Positions 1 to 6,829 of a stretch of 6,829 bases of DNA are shown in pieces. Every line of letters begins with the position of its first letter. Position 1 is the stretch's first letter. Below the pieces are notes generated by a model that saw only the letters and a list, made by a program, of their open reading frames with translations, had not been told where the DNA came from and searched no databases. The DNA comes from Actinomycetes bacterium (GTDB lineage: Bacteria > Actinomycetota > Actinomycetes > Propionibacteriales > Propionibacteriaceae). The translations under genes and the position numbers were made by a program. The stretch lies in the NCBI GenBank assembly GCA_023432725.1, contig JAEYUH010000069.1, forward strand, positions 1 through 6,829, in the 5' to 3' direction.

Positions 1-179
1 GCGGTCGGGGTGGCGCGCAGGTTGAACGGCTCCCCCGCCGTGTCGGTGAGGGTCGCGTCCGGCACCTGGTAGGGGGTCTGCAGGTAGGCGCCCTGGAAGG
101 CAGCCGGATCGGGCTGGGACGGGGCGCACCCGGCCAGCACCAGACAGGCGGCCGCGAGGCCGGCTAGCCAACGTCGCAC
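1..179 (-). CDS. SCO1/SenC-family lipoprotein, N-terminal part (cut by window edge)
   Basis: The first 59 codons are visible, from a GTG start at 179. The N-terminus has an RR pair, a hydrophobic stretch (about residues 4-17) and a lipobox L15-A16-G17-C18, so it should be exported and lipid-anchored at C18. The segment around residues 36-54 (PYQVPDATLTDTAGEPFNL) matches the start of SCO family domains, thioredoxin-fold proteins that handle copper for cytochrome c oxidase assembly or act in thiol redox. The metal/redox motif CxxxC would lie beyond the window edge, so the function is not confirmed. The GTG follows the trpA stop by 2 nt, which implies co-transcription and probably translational coupling; there is no strong ribosome binding site. 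Other thioredoxin-like lipoproteins (TlpA/ResA type) are the main alternative. Confidence 0.75.
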   Translation of the reverse strand, partial: MRRWLAGLAAACLVLAGCAPSQPDPAAFQGAYLQTPYQVPDATLTDTAGEPFNLRATPT

Positions 180-181
180 GA

Positions 182-1018
182 TCAGCGCCGCCGTACCCCT
201 GCGGCGAGATCGGCCACCACGGCGCGCAACCCCGACAGGTCGTCGGGGGTTCCGGCGTCGTCGGCCGCCAGCAACGGCTTCAGCAGTGCCGATCCGACGA
301 TCACCGCGTCGGCGTAGCTGCCGACGGTGGCCGCCTGCTCGCCGTCGGAGACCCCGAGCCCGACGCCGACCAGCAGGTCGGGCGCGAGTTCACGCAACCG
401 GGCCACCAGGGCGGGGGCGGCGCTGGGGGCGGCCGAGCGGGTGCCGGTGACGCCCATCACGGACGTGGCGTACACCCAGCCGCGACAGGCCTGTGCGGTG
501 GCGACGATCCGCGCGTCGGAGGAGGACGGGGCGACGAGGAAGATCCGGTCCAGGCCGTGGGCCTGCGAGGCCTCCAGCCACTCCCCCGCCTCGTCGGGGA
601 TCAGGTCCGGGGTGATCAGCCCGGCCCCACCGGCCGCGGCCAGGTCACGGGCGAAGGCGTCCACCCCGTAGCGGTCCACGAGGTTCCAGTAGGTCATCAC
701 CACGGCCGGTTTGCCCGCGGCACGGACTGCCTCGACCGCGGCGAAGACGTCCCGCGTCCGCACCCCGCGCTGCAGCGCGCGGGTCCCGGCCCGCTGCACC
801 ACGGGACCGTCCATCATCGGGTCGGAGTACGGCAGCCCGACCTCGACCAGGTCGACCCCCGGGTTGTCGCCGTCGCCGCACAGTGCGCGCAGCGCCGCCA
901 GTGAGCCCGGCACGCTGGGGTAGCCGACCGGCAGGTAGCCGACGAGGGCCGCCCTGCCCTCGGCGCGGGCGGCGGCGATCGCCTGTCCCGAGCTGCCATG
1001 GCTGACGGTGGTGGTCAT
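182..1018 (-). CDS. trpA: Tryptophan synthase alpha chain
   Basis: 278 residues, the usual length for a TrpA TIM barrel. The alpha subunit cleaves indole-3-glycerol phosphate to indole and glyceraldehyde-3-phosphate and passes indole to TrpB through an internal tunnel in the cytoplasmic alpha2beta2 complex. The signature VEVGLPYSDPMMDGPVVQ runs from residue 58, and by alignment to Salmonella TrpA E59 and D70 are the catalytic acids (E49 and D60 there). Also seen are TPDLIP (136-141), FLVAPSSS (160-167), YATSVMGVTGTR (183-194) and the phosphate-binding GVGLGVSD (218-225) and GSALL (242-246) loops. The ATG shares one base with the trpB stop (TGATG) and follows a strong GGAGGGG site, which decides the start. 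No key residue is missing. The C-terminus ends in RRR. Confidence 0.97.
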   Translation of the reverse strand: MTTTVSHGSSGQAIAAARAEGRAALVGYLPVGYPSVPGSLAALRALCGDGDNPGVDLVEVGLPYSDPMMDGPVVQRAGTRALQRGVRTRDVFAAVEAVRAAGKPAVVMTYWNLVDRYGVDAFARDLAAAGGAGLITPDLIPDEAGEWLEASQAHGLDRIFLVAPSSSDARIVATAQACRGWVYATSVMGVTGTRSAAPSAAPALVARLRELAPDLLVGVGLGVSDGEQAATVGSYADAVIVGSALLKPLLAADDAGTPDDLSGLRAVVADLAAGVRRR

Positions 1019-2268
1019 CACGCCCCTCCGGTCGCCAGGTCGGGCCGGCCGGTCAGGCCGAACCAGGTGTTGGCGGTGGTCACGTCCTTGTCCCCCCTGC
1101 CCGAGACGCAGACCACGAAGATCGGCTCGGCGTTGGGGTCGGTCTCGGCGATCCGTCGGCCGAGCCGCATGGCTCCGGCGAGGGCGTGGGCCGACTCGAT
1201 GGCCGGCATGATGCCCTCGGTCCTGGTCAGCGCCTCGAACGCCTCCATCGCCTCGGAATCGGTGACCGACTCGTAGTGGGCCCTGCCGGTGGCGGCCAGC
1301 CAGGAATGCTCGGGGCCGACACCGGGGTAGTCGAGACCAGCCGAGATGGAGTGGCTGTCCAGCGTCTGGCCGTCCTCGTCCTGGAGGATGTAGGTGCGCA
1401 TGCCGTGCAGCACACCCACCGAGCCGCCGCCGATAGCGGCGGCGTGCCTGCCGGTCTCCACCCCGTCGCCGCCGGCCTCGAAGCCGTACAGGGCCACCTC
1501 GGGGTTGTCGATGAAGTCGGCGAAGCTGCCCAGCGCGTTCGAACCGCCGCCGACGCAGGCGAGCACGGCGTCCGGCAGCCGTCCGTAGCGGGTTGTCACC
1601 TGCTCGGCGATCTCGGTGCTGATCACCCGCTGGAACTCGCGCACCAGCTTGGGGAAGGGATGCGGGCCGGCGACCGTGCCGATCAGGTAGTGGGTGTTGT
1701 CGACGGTGGCTACCCAGTCGCGCATCGCCTCGTTCATGGCGTCCTTGAGGGTCTGGCTGCCGGACTCGACCGCCACCACCTCGGCGCCCAGCAGCTGCAT
1801 CCTGGCGACGTTCAGCGCCTGCCGGTCGGTGTCGATGCGCCCCATGTAGACCCGGCACTCGAGGCCGAACAGCGCGGCGGCGGTCGCGGTGGCCACCCCG
1901 TGCTGGCCTGCCCCGGTCTCGGCTATCACCCGCGTCTTGCCCATCCGGCGGGTGAGCAGGGCCTGGCCGAGCACGTTGTTGATCTTGTGCGAACCGGTGT
2001 GGTTGAGGTCCTCGCGCTTCAGCAGAACCTTGGCGTTGCCGCACAGCGCCGAGAACCGCGGTGCCTCGGTGAGCGGCGTGGGGCGGCCGGTGTAGTTGCG
2101 GCGCAGGTCCTCCAGTTCGGACCAGAACCCCGGGTCCGCCACCGCCGCCTCGAACTCGGCGTCGAGCTGGGCGAGCGCCGCCATCAGCGCCTCGGGGACA
2201 TAACTGCCGCCGAAGAGGTCGAAGTGCCCGGTCGGATCGGGCAGCAGGGGTCGGTTCACCCGACCCAT
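1018..2268 (-). CDS. trpB: Tryptophan synthase beta chain
   Basis: 416 residues, a full-length TrpB1-type PLP enzyme. It condenses indole with L-serine to give L-tryptophan, paired with TrpA. The PLP lysine is K95 in HTGSHKINN, the catalytic acid is E117 in AETGAGQHG, the PLP-phosphate loop is GGGSNA (240-245), the COMM-domain aspartate is D313 in [11 protein letters not shown], and SGRGDKD lies at 389-395. All align with Salmonella K87, E109, 232-236, D305 and the S377 region. The ATG at 2268 overlaps the trpC stop (TAATG) and has no convincing ribosome binding site, so it probably depends on coupled translation. An in-frame GTG three codons downstream (MGRV) is a possible alternative start. 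The stop overlaps the trpA start by one base. The catalytic residues are all present. Confidence 0.98.
   Translation of the reverse strand: MGRVNRPLLPDPTGHFDLFGGSYVPEALMAALAQLDAEFEAAVADPGFWSELEDLRRNYTGRPTPLTEAPRFSALCGNAKVLLKREDLNHTGSHKINNVLGQALLTRRMGKTRVIAETGAGQHGVATATAAALFGLECRVYMGRIDTDRQALNVARMQLLGAEVVAVESGSQTLKDAMNEAMRDWVATVDNTHYLIGTVAGPHPFPKLVREFQRVISTEIAEQVTTRYGRLPDAVLACVGGGSNALGSFADFIDNPEVALYGFEAGGDGVETGRHAAAIGGGSVGVLHGMRTYILQDEDGQTLDSHSISAGLDYPGVGPEHSWLAATGRAHYESVTDSEAMEAFEALTRTEGIMPAIESAHALAGAMRLGRRIAETDPNAEPIFVVCVSGRGDKDVTTANTWFGLTGRPDLATGGA
1023..1029 (-). promoter_or_regulatory. Strong ribosome binding site of trpA
   Basis: The minus strand reads GGAGGGG, 4 nt before the trpA ATG and inside the last codons of trpB. 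It is the clearest Shine-Dalgarno match among the minus-strand genes. It suggests that trpA has its own strong initiation as well as the TGATG coupling, which would help keep alpha and beta chains balanced. Confidence 0.75.
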
Positions 2269-3056
2269 TAAACCAGCGGCTTCAGGGCACGCATCGCGGC
2301 GACCGCCGCGGCGGGATCGCCGTCCTTCACCAGTGCCTCGCCGACCAGGACGGCGTCCGCCCCGGCGTCCGCCATCCGCTGGGCGTCGGCGAGCGAGAGG
2401 ATGCCGGACTCGGCCACGGTGACGGTGCCGGCAGGCAGCAGCCCGGCCAGCTCCTCGAACCGGGCCAGGTCGACGTCGAGGGTCTTCAGGTTGCGGTTGT
2501 TGACCCCGATCAGGACCGCGCCCGCGTCCACCGCCCGCCGCACTTCGTCGGCAGTATGGGTCTCGATCAGACACGTGAGCCCGAGCCCGCCGGCGACCTC
2601 GAGCAGGTGGACGAGTTCGGCGTCGGTGAGCGCGGCCACGATCAGCAGGGCGAGGTCGGCCCCGGCCGCCCTGCCCTCCCACAGCTGGTACTCGGTGACC
2701 ACGAAGTCCTTGCGCAGCAGCGGGGTGTCCACCGCGGCCCTGACCGCGACCAGGTCGTCGAGCGAGCCGTGGAAACGGCGCCGCTCGGTGAGGACGGAGA
2801 TCGCCGCCGCCCCTCCGGCGGCGTACCGGACGGCGAGCGCCGCCGGGTCGGGAATGGCCGCCAGATGACCCTTGCTGGGGCTGGCCCGCTTCACCTCGGC
2901 GATCACCCCGAGGCCGGGGCCGCGCAGCGCAGGCAGCGGGTCGCGAGCCGGTGGAAGCTGTTCGACGGCGGTCATCAGGTCCGCCAGCGGTCGGGCCGCC
3001 TCCCGCTCGCGCAGATCCTCCCGGACCCCCGCGATGATCTCGTCGAGAACCGTCAT
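2268..3056 (-). CDS. trpC: Indole-3-glycerol phosphate synthase
   Basis: 262 residues, a monofunctional TIM-barrel IGPS with no fused TrpF domain. It closes and decarboxylates carboxyphenylaminodeoxyribulose phosphate to indole-3-glycerol phosphate, the substrate of TrpA. Family signatures: [12 protein letters not shown] (52-63) with E54 and K56, LLRKDFVV (113-120) with general-acid K116, CLIETH (162-167) with E165, GVNNRNL (184-190) with N186, AESGI (215-219) with E216 and S217, and VGEALV (238-243). These align with the S. solfataricus catalytic residues E51, K53, K110, E159, N180, E210 and S211. The ATG overlaps the membrane-gene stop by 4 nt (ATGA) and the TAA stop overlaps the trpB start. 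TAA is an unusual stop choice for this base composition, and here it creates the TAATG coupling. Confidence 0.98.
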   Translation of the reverse strand: MTVLDEIIAGVREDLREREAARPLADLMTAVEQLPPARDPLPALRGPGLGVIAEVKRASPSKGHLAAIPDPAALAVRYAAGGAAAISVLTERRRFHGSLDDLVAVRAAVDTPLLRKDFVVTEYQLWEGRAAGADLALLIVAALTDAELVHLLEVAGGLGLTCLIETHTADEVRRAVDAGAVLIGVNNRNLKTLDVDLARFEELAGLLPAGTVTVAESGILSLADAQRMADAGADAVLVGEALVKDGDPAAAVAAMRALKPLV

Positions 3057-3283
3057 TCAGCCTGTCCGTAGCCGGCCCGCCGCAGCACGCCACCGGCCAC
3101 GATCGACAGCACGAGCAGCACGGCGGCCACCCAGATCACGGTCCAGTTCGGGCCGAGCAGGAAGCCGATGGCGCCCAGGGTGAAGGCGATGGCGGCAATG
3201 ATGGTGCCCGCCCAGGCGGCAGGGGTCCTGCCGTGGTGGTAGTGAATGGGCTGCCGGGTGGCCTGCTCAACGCTTTCGGTCAC
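3053..3283 (-). CDS. HGxxPAAW-family small two-helix membrane protein of the trp operon
   Basis: 76 residues from the GTG at 3283. The sequence HGRTPAAW (17-24) matches the HGxxPAAW motif that names a family of small actinobacterial membrane proteins commonly found in trp loci. Two hydrophobic helices follow, about residues 22-43 and 46-66, separated by GPNW. The tail (RRAGYGQAE) is basic at its start, so both ends should lie in the cytoplasm. Three Trp residues (24, 47, 51) fall in or beside the helices. I chose the GTG at 3283 because GGGGG lies 4 nt upstream. A longer reading from a GTG at 3325 would start inside the inverted repeat and lacks a binding site. The stop overlaps trpC by 4 nt. 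No biochemical function is known to me; a role in Trp or precursor transport or in anchoring the pathway is only a guess from position. Confidence 0.85.
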   Translation of the reverse strand: MTESVEQATRQPIHYHHGRTPAAWAGTIIAAIAFTLGAIGFLLGPNWTVIWVAAVLLVLSIVAGGVLRRAGYGQAE

Positions 3284-3327
3284 GGTTCCCCCAGTAGGTC
3301 GGACGGTGGTGCGGAGATCTGGCACAT
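3280..3327 (-). other. Candidate 15-codon upstream ORF ahead of the membrane gene
   Basis: An ATG at 3327, directly after the foot of the inverted repeat, opens a 15-residue frame ([15 protein letters not shown]). Its TGA overlaps the GTG start of the membrane gene, as at the true operon junctions. It contains no Trp codon, so it does not look like a classical trp attenuator peptide, and it has no clear ribosome binding site. It could couple translation into the next gene, or it could be chance in a short frame. Confidence 0.2.
3288..3292 (-). promoter_or_regulatory. Ribosome binding site choosing the membrane-gene start
   Basis: A GGGGG run (GGGGGAACC then GTG) sits 4 nt before the GTG at 3283. 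It is the main reason to prefer this start over the in-frame GTG at 3325. Confidence 0.55.
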
Positions 3328-3355
3328 CTTGGCAACTGACCGCACAGTTGCCAAG
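3328..3355 (-). promoter_or_regulatory. Perfect 11-bp inverted repeat between trpE and the membrane gene
   Basis: The arms CTTGGCAACTG and CAGTTGCCAAG are exact reverse complements around a 6-nt loop (UGCGGU on the operon strand). The element starts 9 nt after the trpE stop and ends 44 nt before the next start codon. In RNA it would form a stable hairpin. No U-run follows, so it is not a standard intrinsic terminator. It could be a U-less actinobacterial terminator or partial attenuator, an mRNA-stabilising or processing site, or a DNA operator. A poor promoter-like pair overlaps it on the minus strand (TTGGCA at 3354-3349, CAAGAT at 3330-3325, 18 nt apart). The inverted repeat itself is certain; its role is not. 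Confidence 0.6.
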
Positions 3356-3364
3356 GCCACTGTC

Positions 3365-4902
<1,538 letters not shown>

Positions 4903-4906
<4 letters not shown>

Positions 4907-5253
4907 GGCGCCGCCGCCAGCAGGCCGTCGTCGAAGCAGGACGTGGTGCCGAGGTGGCAGGCCGGACCGGTCTGGTCGACGCTCACCAGCAGGGTGTCCC
5001 CGTCGCAGTCCAGTCGCACTTCCCGAACGAACTGGGTGTGGCCCGAGGTCTCCCCCTTCACCCAGTACTCCCGTCGGCTGCGCGACCAGTACGTACCGCG
5101 ACGGGTCTGCAGGGTGCGCCGCAGCGCCTCGTCGTCCATCCAGGCCAGCATCAGCACCTGGCCTGTGGTCGCGTCCTGCACCACCGCCGGCACCAGGCCG
5201 TCGGGGTTCCGCTTCAGCCGGGCGGCGATCCGTGGGTCGAGGGAGTCGGTCAC
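4903..5253 (-). CDS. hisI: Phosphoribosyl-AMP cyclohydrolase
   Basis: 116 residues, a monofunctional PRA-CH with no HisE domain. It opens the purine ring of phosphoribosyl-AMP in the third step of histidine synthesis, in the cytoplasm. The C-terminal signature is complete: RLDCDGD (80-86) with metal ligands D82, D84 and D86, then [11 protein letters not shown] (92-102) and SCF. C83, C99 and C106 keep the 16- and 7-residue spacing of the zinc cysteines known in archaeal HisI. WMDDEAL (38-44) and TYWSRSR (54-60) are also typical. The start is a GTG at 5253; an in-frame stop 15 nt upstream rules out a longer form, and no Shine-Dalgarno is visible. It heads the minus-strand operon and overlaps trpE by 4 nt. 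The hisI-trpE link is known in actinomycetes, but the other his genes are not beside it here. Confidence 0.96.
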
Positions 5254-5331
5254 CGGGTCATTGTGTCAGCCGGTGCCCGCGGTTGCGGGCGGTGTCAGGG
5301 CCCGCGGGACGCCGGTGGAAGAATGGCCGCC
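5254..5331. promoter_or_regulatory. Divergent control region between hisI-trp and serC-serA operons
   Basis: These 78 bp must hold both divergent promoters if the operons start here. Seen directly: an imperfect direct repeat, GTGTCAG-CCGGT-GCCCGCGG (5263-5282) and GTGTCAG-G-GCCCGCGG (5292-5307), and overlapping short hairpins, GCCCGC/GCGGGC (5275-5280 with 5285-5290) or GCGGGC/GCCCGC (5285-5290 with 5300-5305), which exclude each other. On the minus strand CACAAT (5265-5260) lies 6 nt before the hisI GTG and is a weak -10 candidate for a leaderless message. No convincing -35/-10 pair is visible for serC. In DNA this GC-rich, short inverted repeats can arise by chance. Confidence 0.5.
5317..5322 (+). 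promoter_or_regulatory. Ribosome binding site deciding the serC start
   Basis: GGAAGA lies 9 nt before the ATG at 5332. The in-frame ATG at 5323 (which would add MAA) directly abuts this site and is too close for efficient initiation, so 5332 is preferred. Confidence 0.55.
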
Positions 5332-6414
5332 ATGCGCGTGTACAACTTCTCGGCCGGCCCCGCCATGCTGCCGACAGCCGTCCTCGAACAGGCCAGGTCC
5401 GAGTTGACCGACTGGCAGGGCTCGGGCATGTCGGTGATGGAGGTGTCGCACCGCTCCAAGGAGTTCGTAGCCTGCGCCGACCGGACGGAGGCGTTGCTGC
5501 GCGAGGTGCTCGCCGTCCCCGACGACTACGCGGTCCTGTTCCTGCAGGGGGGCGCGAGCGCCCAGTTCGACGCCATCCCGATGAACCTGAGCGAGCCGGG
5601 CCAGGTGGTCGATTTCCTCAACACCGGCCAGTGGTCGACCAAGGCCATCAAGGCCTCCCGCCGGCAGGGCCTCGAGGTCGAGGTGATCGCCGACGAGGCT
5701 GCGTCCAACTACACCACCGTGCCCTCGCCCGACAGTTACCGGGTCAACCCCGCGGCCGCCTACCTGCACTACACGCCGAACGAGACCATCGGCGGGGTGG
5801 AATTCGACCACGTCCCCGAGGCCGGGGACGTGCCGCTGGTCGCCGACTTCTCCTCGACCATCCTGTCGCGCCCTGTCGACGTCGCCCGCTACGGGATGAT
5901 CTACGCCGGCGCGCAGAAGAACATGGGCCCTTCCGGACTGTGCGTGGCGATAGTCCGCAGGGATTTGCTCGGCCGGGCCCGCTCCACCACCCCGTCGGTG
6001 CTCAACTACACCGACATGGCGGCGGCCGACTCGATGCTCAACACCCCGCCGACCTTCAGCGTCTACCTGCTCGGGCTGATCCTCGCCTGGGTGAAGGAGT
6101 CCGGCGGGCTGGCCGCGATGGGCGAGCGGAACCGGGCCAAGGCGGACGCGCTCTACGGTGCCATCGACGCGTCCGACTTCTACCGCAACCCGATCGCGGT
6201 GAACGCCCGGTCGTGGATGAACGTCCCGTTCCTGGTGCCGGATCCCGCGCTGGAGAAGCCCTTCGTCGCCGAGGCCACCGCAGCGGGCCTGACGAACCTC
6301 GCCGGCCACCGCTCGGTGGGCGGGATGCGGGCCAGCATCTACAACGCGATGCCGATCGAGGGCGTCTGGGCCCTGATCGACTTCATGACCGACTTCGCAC
6401 GCCGCAACGGGTGA
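5332..6414 (+). CDS. serC: Phosphoserine aminotransferase (E. coli-type SerC)
   Basis: 360 residues, the size of the E. coli enzyme. This fold-type I PLP aminotransferase moves the amino group of glutamate to 3-phosphohydroxypyruvate, giving phosphoserine; in some bacteria it also serves pyridoxal phosphate synthesis. Signatures: NFSAGPAMLP (5-14), GMSVMEVSHRS (32-42), FLQGGASAQF (70-79), NTGQWS (97-102), TPNETIGGVEF (148-158), SRPVDVARYG (179-188), YAGAQKNMGPSG (191-202) with PLP lysine K196, LNTPPTF (236-242), SWMNVPF (294-300) and HRSVGGMRASIYNAMP (326-341). These match the E. coli type; the mycobacterial-type SerC common in actinomycetes has a different N-terminus (FGSGPSK-like). It is followed after 5 nt by serA. 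All expected catalytic residues are present. Confidence 0.97.
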   Translation: MRVYNFSAGPAMLPTAVLEQARSELTDWQGSGMSVMEVSHRSKEFVACADRTEALLREVLAVPDDYAVLFLQGGASAQFDAIPMNLSEPGQVVDFLNTGQWSTKAIKASRRQGLEVEVIADEAASNYTTVPSPDSYRVNPAAAYLHYTPNETIGGVEFDHVPEAGDVPLVADFSSTILSRPVDVARYGMIYAGAQKNMGPSGLCVAIVRRDLLGRARSTTPSVLNYTDMAAADSMLNTPPTFSVYLLGLILAWVKESGGLAAMGERNRAKADALYGAIDASDFYRNPIAVNARSWMNVPFLVPDPALEKPFVAEATAAGLTNLAGHRSVGGMRASIYNAMPIEGVWALIDFMTDFARRNG

Positions 6415-6419
6415 GGACC

Positions 6420-6829
6420 ATGACCTTCCGGATTCGCACGCTCAACGCCATCAGCCACGCCGGGCTCAGCCGGCTGCCCAAGGACAGCTATGTCGTAGGT
6501 TCCGACGTCGACGACCCCGACGCCCTGATCCTGCGCTCGGCGAACCTGCACGGGGTGGCGATCCCGGACTCGCTGCTCGCCGTCGCCCGCGCCGGCGCAG
6601 GGGTGAACAACATCCCGATCGCGGAGTACTCCGCGCGCGGCATCCCCGTGTTCAACACCCCCGGCGCGAACGCCAACGCCGTGAAGGAACTCGTGGTCGC
6701 GGCGCTCTTCCTCGCCGCCCGCAACCTGATCCCCGCCGCAGCCTTCGCCCACCGGCTGGACGGCGACGCCGACAGCATGGAGAAGGCCGTGGAGGCCGGC
6801 AAGAAGGAGTTCGTCGGCTTCGAGCTGCC
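6420..6829 (+). CDS. serA: 3-phosphoglycerate dehydrogenase, N-terminal part (cut by window edge)
   Basis: 136 codons are visible from the ATG at 6420, 5 nt after the serC stop, with GAGG/AGGA overlapping that stop as a close binding site. The family oxidises 3-phosphoglycerate to 3-phosphohydroxypyruvate, the substrate of SerC next door. The visible part covers the N-terminal substrate domain: ALILRSANLH (35-44), RAGAGVNNIP (57-66) and FNTPGANANAVKELV (78-92). The GANANAVKEL form marks the short dehydrogenase type often encoded beside serC in Firmicutes and proteobacteria. The usual long actinobacterial SerA has RAGVGLDN and SNIHSAAEH-like segments here. The NAD-binding GxGxxG motif, the catalytic His and any ACT domain lie beyond the window, so the exact subtype and total length remain open. 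No stop occurs before the edge. Confidence 0.9.
   Translation, partial: MTFRIRTLNAISHAGLSRLPKDSYVVGSDVDDPDALILRSANLHGVAIPDSLLAVARAGAGVNNIPIAEYSARGIPVFNTPGANANAVKELVVAALFLAARNLIPAAAFAHRLDGDADSMEKAVEAGKKEFVGFEL

Noticed and set aside
182..2044. 620-residue open frame on the minus strand
   Set aside because: Only the last 278 residues, from 1018, are TrpA. The rest is an out-of-frame shadow of trpB, typical of high-GC DNA without stops.
1186..2271. 361-residue plus-strand frame opposite trpB
   Set aside because: Low-complexity His/Gly/Val/Arg-rich composition with no motif, lying antisense to a fully conserved gene.
1018..3093. 691-residue open frame on the minus strand
   Set aside because: Only its last 416 residues, from the ATG at 2268, are TrpB. 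The upstream part is an Arg/Gly-rich shadow of trpC in another frame with no family motif.
3284..3325. Longer 90-residue form of the membrane protein from a GTG at 3325
   Set aside because: That start lies at the hairpin foot without a Shine-Dalgarno. The added 14 residues look unlike the family, while the GTG at 3283 has a GGGGG site.
3328..3355. Classical trp attenuator with a Trp-codon leader peptide
   Set aside because: It lies after trpE rather than before it. The adjoining mini-ORF has no Trp codon and no U-tract follows the stem.
5266..6309. 347-residue minus-strand frame opposite serC
   Set aside because: Mirror frame of serC with no motif or ribosome binding site; serC is intact and conserved.
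6339..6802. Minus-strand frames opposite the serC end and serA
   Set aside because: They overlap the conserved serA N-terminus, which accounts for the coding signal on the plus strand.

Overview
The window comes from a high-GC (roughly 70% by eye) bacterium, almost certainly an actinomycete (Actinomycetota). The evidence is the strong G/C third-position bias, frequent GTG starts, the actinobacterial gene order hisI-trpE-(small membrane protein)-trpC-trpB-trpA, and the HGxxPAAW membrane protein that is typical of actinobacterial trp loci. The genus cannot be fixed from the sequence alone.

Minus strand, 5253 down to 1: a tightly packed His/Trp operon. It runs hisI (phosphoribosyl-AMP cyclohydrolase), trpE (anthranilate synthase component I), a 76-residue two-helix membrane protein of the HGxxPAAW family, trpC (indole-3-glycerol phosphate synthase), trpB and trpA (tryptophan synthase beta and alpha), then the N-terminus of an SCO1/SenC-type lipoprotein cut by the window edge. 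Nearly every junction is an overlap: GTGA for hisI/trpE, ATGA for membrane gene/trpC, TAATG for trpC/trpB and TGATG for trpB/trpA, with a 2-nt gap from trpA to the SCO gene. The one real gap is the 81 nt between trpE and the membrane gene. It holds a perfect 11-bp inverted repeat with a 6-nt loop, and a 15-codon mini-ORF whose stop overlaps the membrane gene's GTG start. trpG, trpD and trpF are not in the window; in actinomycetes the trpF step is usually done by the dual-function PriA/HisA.

Plus strand, 5332 to the end: serC (phosphoserine aminotransferase) and, 5 nt later, the first 136 codons of a serA-type 3-phosphoglycerate dehydrogenase. Together they make phosphoserine, the precursor of L-serine. 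Both look like the E. coli-type SerC and the short 'GANANAVKEL' dehydrogenase, not the forms usual in mycobacteria and streptomycetes, which hints at lineage replacement or transfer.

The two operons diverge from a 78-bp region (5254-5331) carrying imperfect direct repeats and alternative short hairpins. The arrangement has a metabolic logic: L-serine from the plus-strand operon is the co-substrate of TrpB on the minus strand. I see no CRISPR array, insertion sequence, tRNA or rRNA. Most of the window is core metabolism. The items worth a second look are the trpE-downstream hairpin, the small membrane protein, the divergent control region and the type of the serine genes.
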